DNA from: Ramlibacter henchirensis
GTDB taxonomy: Bacteria > Pseudomonadota > Gammaproteobacteria > Burkholderiales > Burkholderiaceae_C
Reading direction: 5' to 3'
Length of the DNA: 64,000 nucleotides
Assembly (NCBI RefSeq): GCF_004682015.1
Contig: NZ_SMLM01000003.1
Coordinates: 496,001 to 560,000, forward strand
Position numbers and translations under genes: made by a program. Below the pieces are notes generated by a model, which was given only the letters and a program-made list of their open reading frames with translations, was not told where the DNA came from and ran no database searches. This document shows, in pieces, positions 31,882-40,277 of the stretch; position 1 is the first letter of the stretch, and every line of letters starts with the position of its first letter.

Positions 31882-32364
31882 ATGAGCGACATCACCCGCC
31901 AGGACCTGATCGATTTCGTCGTGCGCGAAGCGCGCCTGCTGGACGCCAAGCGCTACGAGGAGTGGAACGCGCTGTTCGCGGACGACGGCATCTACTGGGT
32001 GCCGCTGGTGCCCGACCAGCCGGACGGCATCAATCACACCTCGCACATGTACGAGGACAAGCTGCTGCGCGACCTGCGCATCGAGCGCCTCAAGAGCCCG
32101 CGCGCCTTTTCGCAGCAGCCGCCGAGCCGGCCGCACCACCTGCTGCAGACGCCCACCGTCGAGACGTTCGACGCGGCCGCGAACCGTTACGTGGTGCGCA
32201 CCGAATTCCATTACACCGAGTCGCAGGGCGACGAGCTGCACTTCTTCGTCGGCCACACCCTGCATGAGCTCACGGTGCAGGGCGGGGCGCTGCGAATCAC
32301 GCTCAAGCGCGTGAACCTGCTCAATCCCGACGCCGCGCTGCCCGCCGTCCAGCTGTTCATCTGA
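31882..32364 (+). CDS. aromatic ring-hydroxylating dioxygenase beta subunit (copy 1)
   Basis: A 160-residue NTF2-like small subunit that builds the alpha3beta3 oxygenase. Characteristic stretches are EARLLDAKRYEEWNALFADD and GIYWVPLVPDQPDG, then LRIERLKSPRAFSQQPPSRP. It has no metal ligands, as expected. ATG 31882 follows AAGGGGCGG. The gene sits between the alpha subunit and the acyl-CoA synthetase in one transcript and has a paralogue at 41591-42049. Confidence 0.9.
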   Translation: MSDITRQDLIDFVVREARLLDAKRYEEWNALFADDGIYWVPLVPDQPDGINHTSHMYEDKLLRDLRIERLKSPRAFSQQPPSRPHHLLQTPTVETFDAAANRYVVRTEFHYTESQGDELHFFVGHTLHELTVQGGALRITLKRVNLLNPDAALPAVQLFI

Positions 32365-32370
32365 GGCCGC

Positions 32371-33993
32371 ATGAGAACCGTCCACGACCGATTCACCGCC
32401 ACCGCCGCGCGGGATCCGGGTGGCGAATTCCTGTACATCGATGGGGTGACTGCGCAGGTCTATGGCATCGATGCTGCGCCCATCACCTGGGCGCAGGCCG
32501 CCGCGGAGGTCGAGCGCCTGCGCGCCGCCTATGCCGCCGCGGGCTACGGACACGGCCATCGCGCCGGCCTGCTGCTGGAGAACCGGCCGGCCTTCCTGTT
32601 CCACTGGCTCGCCCTCAACGCGCTCGGCGTCAGCGTGGTGCCGATCAACTCGGAGATGCGCTCGGCCGAACTGGAATACCTGATCGGCCACAGCGAGATC
32701 TGCCTGGCGGTCACGCTGCCGCAACGCGCGGACGATCTGAGGGCGGCGGCTGCCGCTGTCGGCGTCACGCTGCGCCTCTGGGATTCTTCGAGCGCGGCGC
32801 CCCCCGAGCGGGCGCCCAACGCCGCGCCCGCCGCCGGTTCGCCCGGGCTGGAGACCGAGTGCGCGCTGCTCTACACCTCCGGCACCACCGGCCGGCCCAA
32901 GGGCTGCCGGCTCTCGAACGAGTACTTCCTGCGGGCCGGTGAGTGGTATGCGGGGCTGGACGGCGTCTGCTCCGTCCGCCCGGGGCAGGAGCGGATCATC
33001 ACGCCGCTGCCGCTGAACCACGTGAACGCGATGGCGTTCTCCGCGATGGTGGTGATCACCGCGGGCGGTTGCCTCATCCAGCTCGACCGCTTCCATCCCA
33101 AGAGCTGGTGGCAGAGCGTGCGCGATAGCCGCGCGACGATCGTGCACTACCTCGGCGTGATGCCCGCGATGCTGCTGTCCGCGCCCGCGTCGCCGGCCGA
33201 CCGCCAGCATGCCGTGCGCTGGGGGTTCGGCGCCGGCGTCGATCGAAAGAACCACGCGGTGTTCGAGCAGCGCTTCGGTTTTCCGCTGGTGGAGGCCTGG
33301 GCCATGACCGAAACCGGTGCGGCCGCCTGCGTGATGGCGAACCACGAACCGCGCCACGTGGGCGCCAGCTGCTTCGGCCATCCCGAAGCCTTCGTGCAGA
33401 TCCGTCTGGTCGACGACGAAGGCCAGGACGTCGAACCCGGAGTGCCGGGCGAGCTGCTGGTGCGCTCCAGCGGCCCGGACCCGCGCCGTTATTTCTTCTC
33501 CGGCTACCTGAAGGACGAAGCCGCCACCGCGGAGGCGTGGGCCGGCGGCTGGTTCCACACCGGCGACATGGTGCGGCGCGACGCCGGCGGCCACCTGTAC
33601 TTCGTCGACCGCAAGAAGAACGTGATCCGCCGCAGCGGCGAGAACATCTCCGCGGTCGAGGTGGAGAGCATCCTCAACCAGCACCCGGCGGTGAAGAGTT
33701 CCGCCGTCGCCGCGGCGCCGGACGAGGTGCGCGGCGACGAGGTGCTGGCCTGCATCATCACGCGCCATCCGGTGCCGGAGGCCGAGCGCGCGGCGCTCGC
33801 GGCGAGCATCGTCGACCACGCGCTGGCGCAGCTCGCGTACTACAAGGCGCCCGGCTATGTCGCGTTCGTGGACGAAGTGCCGCTCACGATGTCGCAGAAG
33901 ATCCAGCGCGGCCAGCTTCGCGAGCTGGCCCGGTCCTTGCCAGGGAAGCCGCATTGCATCGACATGCGCGCCAGGAAGAAAAGGCAGGGGTGA
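32371..33993 (+). CDS. AMP-dependent acyl-CoA synthetase
   Basis: A 540-residue ANL-superfamily ligase that activates a carboxylic acid with ATP and CoA. The P-loop-like A3 motif is LLYTSGTTGRPKGC; the A5 region is AWAMTETGAA, A7 is GWFHTGDMVRRD, and A8 is VDRKKNVIRRSGENIS. The late catalytic Lys of motif A10 is likely in VPLTMSQKIQRGQLRE. It starts 7 nt after the beta-subunit stop and overlaps the thiolase-like gene by one base (TGATG). It probably makes the CoA ester used by the thiolase-like/DUF35 pair. Substrate choice cannot be inferred. Confidence 0.9.
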   Translation: MRTVHDRFTATAARDPGGEFLYIDGVTAQVYGIDAAPITWAQAAAEVERLRAAYAAAGYGHGHRAGLLLENRPAFLFHWLALNALGVSVVPINSEMRSAELEYLIGHSEICLAVTLPQRADDLRAAAAAVGVTLRLWDSSSAAPPERAPNAAPAAGSPGLETECALLYTSGTTGRPKGCRLSNEYFLRAGEWYAGLDGVCSVRPGQERIITPLPLNHVNAMAFSAMVVITAGGCLIQLDRFHPKSWWQSVRDSRATIVHYLGVMPAMLLSAPASPADRQHAVRWGFGAGVDRKNHAVFEQRFGFPLVEAWAMTETGAAACVMANHEPRHVGASCFGHPEAFVQIRLVDDEGQDVEPGVPGELLVRSSGPDPRRYFFSGYLKDEAATAEAWAGGWFHTGDMVRRDAGGHLYFVDRKKNVIRRSGENISAVEVESILNQHPAVKSSAVAAAPDEVRGDEVLACIITRHPVPEAERAALAASIVDHALAQLAYYKAPGYVAFVDEVPLTMSQKIQRGQLRELARSLPGKPHCIDMRARKKRQG

Positions 33994-35162
33994 TGGCCAG
34001 GCGGCTCTCCTATGAAGGCGTCGCGGTGGCCGTGCCGGTCACCGTGCCCTACGTGCGCTATTCCACCCGCGCCGCCCACTGGTTCATCGGCCAGGCGCTG
34101 GAGCGGCTGGTGAAGGCGTCGGGGCTGCGCAAGGACCAGATCGACGGCCTGACGGTGAGCAGCTTCTCGCTCGCGCCCGACACGGCCGTGGGCGTGACGC
34201 AGCACCTGGGCGTCACGCCGCGGTGGCTGGACCACATCCCCACCGGCGGCGCCTCGGGCGTGATGTCGCTGCGCCGCGCGGCGCGCGCGGTGCAGGCGGG
34301 GGACGCCGACGTCGTGGCCTGCATCGCGGCCGACACCAACCACGTCGAGTCCTTCCGCCTCACGCTGGGCGCCTTCAGCAACTTCGCGCGCGACGCCAGC
34401 TATCCCTACGGCTCGGGCGGGCCGAACTCGATCTTCGCGTTCATCACGTCCAACTACATGCGCACGTACGGGGCGACGCGCGAGGACTTCGGCCGCATCG
34501 CCGTGGCGCAACGCACGAATGCGCTGCAGAACCCCAATGCGCTGTTCAAGAAGCCGCTCACCATGGACGAGTACATGGGTGCGCGCTCGATCTCGGACCC
34601 GATCCACCTGTTCGACTGCGTGATGCCCTGCGCTGGCGCCGAAGCCTTCCTCGTGATGCGCGAGGAGCGGGCGCGAGACCTCGGCCTGCCTCATGTGCTG
34701 GTGCGCGGCGCGATCGAACGGCACAACGCCTATGCCGAGGACCCCGTCATGGTGCGCGGCGGCTGGCGGATGGACCGCGACGACCTCTATGCGCAGGCCG
34801 GGGCGAAGCCCGCCGACGTGGACTTCATCCAGACCTACGACGACTACCCCGTGATCGTGATGCTGCAGTTCGAGGACCTGGGCTTCTGCGAGAAGGGCGA
34901 GGGCCCGGCGTTCGTGCGCGAACAGTCGCTCACCTTCGACGGCAGCTTTCCCAACAACACCACCGGCGGGCAGCTGTCTTGCGGCCAGGCCGGTGCGGCC
35001 GGCGGATTCCTGGGCATGACCGAGGCGATTCGCCAGCTGACGGACCAGGCGGGCTCGCGAGCGGTTCGCGACGCGAAGCTGGGTCTCGTCACCGGATTCG
35101 GGATGGTCACGTACGACCGCTGCCTGTGCACCGGGGCGGTGCTGCTGGGGAGGTCGTCATGA
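33993..35162 (+). CDS. thiolase-like protein (SCP-x/Ltp2-like) lacking the canonical Cys and His
   Basis: A 389-residue thiolase fold of the group that pairs with DUF35 proteins. The nucleophile position reads PTGGASGVM (residues 84-91) with no Cys, and the GHP motif is replaced by TGGQLSCGQAGAAG (324-337), so His is Gln. Tyr-rich TYDDYP (281-286) precedes FEDLGFCEKGEG, recalling Ltp2, where tyrosines serve a retro-aldol C-C cleavage of CoA esters. A late Cys377/379 pair (YDRCLCTG) remains. It overlaps the upstream ligase by 1 nt and the DUF35-SDR gene in ATGA, so the two probably form a complex. Aldolase activity is inference; a non-catalytic role is also possible. Confidence 0.82.
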   Translation: MARRLSYEGVAVAVPVTVPYVRYSTRAAHWFIGQALERLVKASGLRKDQIDGLTVSSFSLAPDTAVGVTQHLGVTPRWLDHIPTGGASGVMSLRRAARAVQAGDADVVACIAADTNHVESFRLTLGAFSNFARDASYPYGSGGPNSIFAFITSNYMRTYGATREDFGRIAVAQRTNALQNPNALFKKPLTMDEYMGARSISDPIHLFDCVMPCAGAEAFLVMREERARDLGLPHVLVRGAIERHNAYAEDPVMVRGGWRMDRDDLYAQAGAKPADVDFIQTYDDYPVIVMLQFEDLGFCEKGEGPAFVREQSLTFDGSFPNNTTGGQLSCGQAGAAGGFLGMTEAIRQLTDQAGSRAVRDAKLGLVTGFGMVTYDRCLCTGAVLLGRSS

Positions 35163-36412
35163 CGATGCCGCTGATGAAGCCCAAGCGCAAGAACCCGGTT
35201 CTGCGCACGCGGCAGATGAACCTGCCGCCGTGGGCGCGCGGGCGTGTCGCCTTGGGCATGACGGCCGCGGCGGCGGAGGGGCGGTTCGAGCTCCAGGTCT
35301 GCAAGGATTGCCAGGCCGTGCAGTACCCGCCGCGCGATGCGTGCCACCGCTGCCTGTCGCCGCGCCTGCAGTGGCGCCCGCAATCCGGCCAGGGCGAGCT
35401 GCTGAGCGCGACCACGCTGCACCACAGCAACGACCTGTTCTTCCGCGAACGCCTGCCGTGGCGCCTGGGCCTGGTGAAACTGGATTCCGGACCGTCGGTG
35501 ATCGTGCACCTGCACGGCGAGGTGGGCGAGCCGCCGACGCGGGTGCACGTGGGCGCGCGGCTCGATCGCGCGGGGCAGGCGGTCTTGATTGGATTTCCCG
35601 AAAAAGGGGGCGAACACATGTCGGACGACAGCATGCTGCGCGAGATGACCAGCGATCCGAAGTACCGCAAGGTGCTGGTCACGGATGGCAAGACGGCGGT
35701 CGGCCAGGCGATGGTGCAGGCGCTGGTCAAGGCCGGGGCCGACATCGTCTGGGTCGGCCACGCCGAGCCGTGGAAGAAGCTGCCCGGCTTCTCCGACATC
35801 AGCGCGATGAAGGAAGTGACGCTGGTGCCGCTGGACCTGACGAACGGGCGCTCCGTCACCGAATTGGCCGGCGAGATCGGCGGCAAGGTCGACATCGTCA
35901 TCAACAACGCCGAGGTGCACCGGTCCTTCGGCATCTCCGGCCGCCGCGGCACCGACGTCGCCAAGATGGAGATGGACATCAACTACTTCGGCCTGCTGCG
36001 GCTGGCGCAGGAGTTCGGCCCGGCCCTCCGTGCCCGCTCGGCCGACGGCGTGACCCACGCCGCGGCCTGGGTGAACCTGCTGTCGATCTATTCGCTGAGC
36101 AATTTCCCGCCGCACGGGACGTTCTCGGCCTCGAAGGCCGCGGCGCTTTCGCTGTCGCAATGCCTGCGCGCGGAGATGCGGCCGGCGGGCATCCGCGTGA
36201 TCAACGTGTTCCCCGGCCCGATCGACGACGAGTGGAACCAGAACCTGCCGCCGCCGAAGGTGGCGCCCGCCGCGCTGGCCAGCGCCATCGTCAAGGCGCT
36301 GAAGGAAGGCATCGAGGATGTCTACCCGGGCGACGTGGCGCAGGAGTGGCTGGAGCGCTGGCGCGACAACCCCAAGGTGCTCGAGCGCGAACTCGCGGCC
36401 GGAGGAAGCTGA
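35159..36412 (+). CDS. fusion: DUF35 Zn-ribbon/OB-fold domain plus degenerate SDR domain
   Basis: A 417-residue uninterrupted frame. Residues 40-150 are a DUF35 protein: zinc ribbon Cys48, 51, 62 and 65 (CKDCQ, CHRC), then an OB-fold with GELLSATTLHHSND. Residues 154-417 are a short-chain dehydrogenase-like domain starting MSDDSMLREM. In the SDR part the Gly motif is VTDGKTAVGQ, NNAG is NNAE, and the catalytic Tyr is Phe322 (TFSASK, Lys326 and Ser309 kept). DUF35 proteins usually partner thiolase-like enzymes, and this one overlaps that gene in ATGA. An internal ATG 35618 has AAAAGGGGG upstream, so a separate SDR could also be made. The reductase activity is doubtful. Confidence 0.8.
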   Translation: MTMPLMKPKRKNPVLRTRQMNLPPWARGRVALGMTAAAAEGRFELQVCKDCQAVQYPPRDACHRCLSPRLQWRPQSGQGELLSATTLHHSNDLFFRERLPWRLGLVKLDSGPSVIVHLHGEVGEPPTRVHVGARLDRAGQAVLIGFPEKGGEHMSDDSMLREMTSDPKYRKVLVTDGKTAVGQAMVQALVKAGADIVWVGHAEPWKKLPGFSDISAMKEVTLVPLDLTNGRSVTELAGEIGGKVDIVINNAEVHRSFGISGRRGTDVAKMEMDINYFGLLRLAQEFGPALRARSADGVTHAAAWVNLLSIYSLSNFPPHGTFSASKAAALSLSQCLRAEMRPAGIRVINVFPGPIDDEWNQNLPPPKVAPAALASAIVKALKEGIEDVYPGDVAQEWLERWRDNPKVLERELAAGGS

Positions 36413-36413
36413 C

Positions 36414-37211
36414 ATGGAACAAGCAACGAGCAATGTCCTGGCCGGCGTGGCGCTGGGCCTCGCCACCGGCCGCATCCGCGTGGTCGACCTGACGCAGACC
36501 CTCACGCCGGACTTCCCGCAGATCGCGCTGCCGCCCGAGATGGGCCAGTGCTGGCCGTTCCGCATCGAGGAGGTGTCCAAGTACGACGAGCGCGGCCCGG
36601 GCTGGTACTGGAACAACTTCTCCTGCGGCGAGCACACGGGGACGCACTTCGACGCGCCCATCCACTGGATCTCCGGCCGCGACCTGGCCCACAACTCGGT
36701 CGACACGATCCCGGTGGAGCACTTCGTCGCACCGGCCTGCGTGATCGACTGCTCCGAACAGGTGAAGGCCGATCCCGACTACCTGCTGACGGTGGAGGAC
36801 ATCGAACGCTTCGAGAAGGCGCATGGCCGCATCCCGGCCGGCGCGTGGGTGCTGATGCGCACCGACTGGTCCAAGCGCACCGACCCCGAGGCCTACCAGA
36901 ACTTCGACGAAACCGGCCAGCACACGCCGGGCCCGAGCTCCGAGGCCGTGCAGTTCCTGGTCGAGCAGCGGCAGGTGCTCGGTTTCGGTTCGGAAGCCAT
37001 CGGCACGGATGCGGGGCAGGGCTACCACCTGCGTCCGCCGTACCCGTGCCACTACTTCATGCACGGCGCCGGCCGCTATGGCCTGCAGTGCCTGGCCAAC
37101 CTGGACAAGCTCCCGCCCACGGGATCGCTGCTGATCTGTCCGCCCCTGAAGATCGAGAAGGGCAGCGGCAGTCCCTTGCGCGTGCTAGCCCTGGTGGAGG
37201 ACGCGCGATGA
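36414..37211 (+). CDS. cyclase-family protein (kynurenine-formamidase-like metal hydrolase)
   Basis: A 265-residue protein of the cyclase/KynB superfamily, metal-dependent hydrolases acting on amides or on cyclic or CoA-type esters. The metal motif HTGTHFDAPIHW (His74 to Pro82, with His78 and Asp80) is complete, and a second His lies in HGAGRYGLQCL. There is no signal peptide. ATG 36414 is 1 nt after the DUF35-SDR stop. The SDR gene downstream overlaps it in ATGA. In aromatic pathways such enzymes open lactams or formyl anilides, so a ring-opening or deformylating step is plausible. The substrate is unknown. Confidence 0.87.
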   Translation: MEQATSNVLAGVALGLATGRIRVVDLTQTLTPDFPQIALPPEMGQCWPFRIEEVSKYDERGPGWYWNNFSCGEHTGTHFDAPIHWISGRDLAHNSVDTIPVEHFVAPACVIDCSEQVKADPDYLLTVEDIERFEKAHGRIPAGAWVLMRTDWSKRTDPEAYQNFDETGQHTPGPSSEAVQFLVEQRQVLGFGSEAIGTDAGQGYHLRPPYPCHYFMHGAGRYGLQCLANLDKLPPTGSLLICPPLKIEKGSGSPLRVLALVEDAR

Positions 37212-37936
37212 CCCCCCGGAAGATCGCCGCGGTCACCGGCGGCAGCGCCGGCATCGGCAAGAGCATCTGCGAGCAGCTGCTGGCCGAGGACTACGAGGTC
37301 GTTTCGCTGGCCCGGCGCCGCAGCGAAGCCTCGCATCCGCGGCTGCACAGCATCGAGGTCGACCTGATGGACCGCGCCGCCACCGCCCAGGCCGCGCAGG
37401 AACTGGTCCGCAAGTTCGAGGTGAACACGCTCATCCACAACGCGGGCGTCATCCGCCCCGCACTGCTGCCCGACGTGCAGCTCGAGGACCTCGACGCGCT
37501 GGTCAACCTGCACCTGGGCTGCGCCATCCAGCTGGTGCAGGCGGCGCTGCCCGCGATGCGCCAGCAGCGCTTCGGCCGCATCCTGCTGCTGTCCTCGCGC
37601 GCCGCGCTGGGCGCGCAGACACGCACCAGCTATTCCGCCACCAAGGCCGGCATGCTGGGCATGGCCCGCACCTGGGCGCTGGAGCTGGCGCCGCACGGGA
37701 TCACGGTGAACGTGGTGGCGCCGGGGCCGGTGCACACCGAGATGTTCTACGACGTGATCCCCGCCGGCAGCGAGCGCGAGCAGAAGCTCGCGGCCTCCAT
37801 CCCGGTCGGACGCATCGGCGAGCCGCAGGACGTCTCGCGCGCGGTTTCGTTCTTCATCAGCCCCGATGCCGGCTTCATCACCGGCCAGGTTCTGTACGTG
37901 TGCGGGGGCGCCAGCCTCGGCAGCCTTTCCCTCTGA
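37208..37936 (+). CDS. short-chain dehydrogenase/reductase
   Basis: A 242-residue classical SDR. The cofactor motif is AAVTGGSAGIGKSI, the structural motif is IHNAG (NNAG variant), and the catalytic tetrad is intact: Ser in LLSSRAALG and Tyr-x3-Lys in SYSATKAGM. LARRR after beta-2 suggests NADP preference. It has the intact active site that the upstream DUF35-SDR fusion lacks, so it may provide the actual hydroxy/oxo conversion. It overlaps the cyclase-family gene in ATGA. The first binding-protein gene follows after 11 nt. Confidence 0.9.
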   Translation: MTPRKIAAVTGGSAGIGKSICEQLLAEDYEVVSLARRRSEASHPRLHSIEVDLMDRAATAQAAQELVRKFEVNTLIHNAGVIRPALLPDVQLEDLDALVNLHLGCAIQLVQAALPAMRQQRFGRILLLSSRAALGAQTRTSYSATKAGMLGMARTWALELAPHGITVNVVAPGPVHTEMFYDVIPAGSEREQKLAASIPVGRIGEPQDVSRAVSFFISPDAGFITGQVLYVCGGASLGSLSL

Positions 37937-37947
37937 CAGGAGACTCC

Positions 37948-39096
37948 ATGAAAGCAATCAAAACAATAGCGGCCACCCTGCTGGGCGCCGGGCTCGCGCT
38001 GAACGCGCTGGCCGCCGACCTGAAGGTGGGCTTCATCACCTCGCAGTCCGGACCGGTCTCGTCGCTGGGCATCCCCTATGCGAAGGGCATCCAGGCCGCT
38101 GCCGCGTACAAGCCCGAAGTCGCCGGCCGCAAGGTGCAGCTGATCCAGCTGGACGACGGCTCCGATCCGTCCACGGCGGCGCGCAATGCACGCAAGCTGA
38201 TCGACGAGGACAAGGTCGACGTCATCATCGGCACGGCGGGCTCGCCGGGCGCCCTGGCGATCGCCGCCGTCGCTCGCGAAACGAAGACGCCGCTGATCTC
38301 CATCGCCAACGCCAACCTTCCGGGCGAGGACGGCGCCTGGATGGTCACGCTGCCCCAGCCCGCGCCGCTGATGATCAGCGCCATCGTCGACCGCATGAAG
38401 AAGAGCGGCATCAAGACGGTGGGCTACATCGGCTTCTCCGACGCCTGGGGCGACCTGGTCTACGACTCGCTCACGCAGGCCGCCGGCGCCGCCGGCATCA
38501 AGGTGCTGACCAACGAGCGATTCGCCCGCGCCGACAGCTCGGTCACCGGCCAGGTGCTCAAGATCGTGGCGGCCCGTCCCGACGCGGTGATCACCGGCAC
38601 CTCGGGCACGCCCGGTGCGCTGCCTTACCGCGCGCTGGCCGAGCGCGGCTACAAGGGCCCGATCTACGGCACGCATGCGCTGATCAACCCCGACTTCGTG
38701 CGCGTCGGCGGCGCTGCGGTCGAAGGCCTGCTGGCGCCCACCGGCCCGGTGATCGTGGCCGAGCAGCTGCCGGCCGACAACCCGATCCGAAAGGTGTCGA
38801 TGGACTTCCGCGCCGCCTACCAGAAGGCCAACGGCGCCGCGCCCACCGACGCTTTCTCCGCCTACTCGTTCGACGCCTGGCTGCTCTTCGCCGACGCGGC
38901 GCAGCGCGCGACCGCGAAGGCCGAACCCGGCACCCCGCAGTTCCGCGTGGCCCTGCGCGACGCGATCGTCAACACCAAGGAGCTGGTGGGCACGCATGGC
39001 GTCTACAACTTCAAGCCGGACAACCGGTACGGATCGGACGAGCGCTCGCGCGTGATCGTCAAGCTCGAAAAAGGTCAATGGAAACTGGTGCCGTGA
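37948..39096 (+). CDS. LivK-type ABC substrate-binding protein (paralogue A)
   Basis: A 382-residue periplasmic binding protein. A signal peptide ends near residue 23 (LALNALAADLK), followed by KVGFITSQSGPVSSLGIPYA. It belongs to the Liv family subgroup that binds aromatic and hydrophobic carboxylates. The closest relatives in view are the paralogues at 39096 and 42073, sharing YAKGIQA-like, AARNARKLI, GYIGFSDAWGDLVYDSL and THGVYNFK segments. ATG 37948 has CAGGAG upstream. Its stop overlaps the next start in TGATG. It presumably feeds the single LivHMGF importer downstream. Confidence 0.92.
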   Translation: MKAIKTIAATLLGAGLALNALAADLKVGFITSQSGPVSSLGIPYAKGIQAAAAYKPEVAGRKVQLIQLDDGSDPSTAARNARKLIDEDKVDVIIGTAGSPGALAIAAVARETKTPLISIANANLPGEDGAWMVTLPQPAPLMISAIVDRMKKSGIKTVGYIGFSDAWGDLVYDSLTQAAGAAGIKVLTNERFARADSSVTGQVLKIVAARPDAVITGTSGTPGALPYRALAERGYKGPIYGTHALINPDFVRVGGAAVEGLLAPTGPVIVAEQLPADNPIRKVSMDFRAAYQKANGAAPTDAFSAYSFDAWLLFADAAQRATAKAEPGTPQFRVALRDAIVNTKELVGTHGVYNFKPDNRYGSDERSRVIVKLEKGQWKLVP

Positions 39097-40247
39097 TGAA
39101 AACTTCCCTCACCCGATTCGCCATCGCGGCCCTGGGCGCCGCGCTCGCCGCGCCGGTGCTCGCCGCCGACATCAAGGTCGGCGTCATCACCTCGCTGTCG
39201 GGGCCCGTCTCGGCGCTGGGCATCCCGTACGCGAAGGGCATCGACGCCGCCAAGGCGTACAAGTCCACCGTGGGCAAGCACAACGTGCAGGTGATCGTGC
39301 TGGACGACGCCTCCGACCCCACGGTGGCGGCCCGCAACGCGCGCAAGCTCGCCACGGAGGACAAGGTGGACGTGCTGATCGGCACCTCCGGCGTCCCCGG
39401 CGCGCTGGCCATCTCGGGCGTTGCCCGTGAAAGCAAGACACCGCTGATCTCGCCCACGCCGCTGAGCGTGCCGGCCGACGACCAGGGCTGGACCGTCACG
39501 GTCTCGCAACCCTTCCCGCTGATGGTGGCGGCGGTGGTCGACAAGATGAAGGCGAGCGGGGTCAAGACGGTGGCCTTCATCGGCTTCTCCGACGCGCTGG
39601 GCGACCTGGCCTACGACTCGCTGGTGAAAGCGGCCGAGCCGGCCGGCATCAAGGTGACCGCCAACGAGCGCTATGCCCGCGGCGATTCCTCCGTGGCCGG
39701 CCAGATCCTCAAGATCGTCGCGTCCCGTCCGGACGCGGTGTTCGCCGGCAACTCCGGCACCCCGGGTGCGCTGCCGTACCTGGCGCTCGCCGAGCGCGGC
39801 TACAAGGGCCAGATCTACGGCACGCACGGCCTCATCACCGCCGACTTCGTGCGCGTCGGCGGCAATGCCGCCAATGGCCTGATGGTGCCCAGCGGCCCCG
39901 TGATGGTGGCCGACCAGCTGCCCGAGACGAACCCGGTGCGCAAGGTCGCGCTCGACTACCGTGCCGCCTACCAGAAGGTGCACGGGTCCGCGCCCGTCGA
40001 CGCCTTCTCGGCCTACACGTTCGACGCCTGGCTGGTGTTCGCCGACGCCGCGGCGCGCGCGGCGGCCAAGGCCGAACCGGGCACGCCGGAGTTCCGCGTC
40101 GCGCTGCGCGACGCGATCCATGAGACCAAGGAACTGCCCGGCACGCACGGCGTGTTCACCTTCAAGCCCAACGAGCCTTACGGGCTGGACAAGCGCTCGG
40201 CGGTGGTGATCCGGCTCGAAAAGGGCCAGTGGAAGCTGGCGCCCTGA
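39096..40247 (+). CDS. LivK-type ABC substrate-binding protein (paralogue B)
   Basis: A 383-residue periplasmic binding protein. The signal peptide is about residues 1-24 (ALAAPVLAADIK), and the mature start is KVGVITSLSGPVSALGIPYA. It differs from paralogue A mainly in the pocket-side loops (for example LSVPADDQG against IANANLPGED), which suggests a related but different ligand. It starts on the last base of the preceding stop, so the two are translated together. The second oxygenase alpha gene follows after 30 nt. Confidence 0.92.
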   Translation: MKTSLTRFAIAALGAALAAPVLAADIKVGVITSLSGPVSALGIPYAKGIDAAKAYKSTVGKHNVQVIVLDDASDPTVAARNARKLATEDKVDVLIGTSGVPGALAISGVARESKTPLISPTPLSVPADDQGWTVTVSQPFPLMVAAVVDKMKASGVKTVAFIGFSDALGDLAYDSLVKAAEPAGIKVTANERYARGDSSVAGQILKIVASRPDAVFAGNSGTPGALPYLALAERGYKGQIYGTHGLITADFVRVGGNAANGLMVPSGPVMVADQLPETNPVRKVALDYRAAYQKVHGSAPVDAFSAYTFDAWLVFADAAARAAAKAEPGTPEFRVALRDAIHETKELPGTHGVFTFKPNEPYGLDKRSAVVIRLEKGQWKLAP

Positions 40248-40277
40248 GGCGCGCCACGTGAAGGCGGGGAGCTGAGC

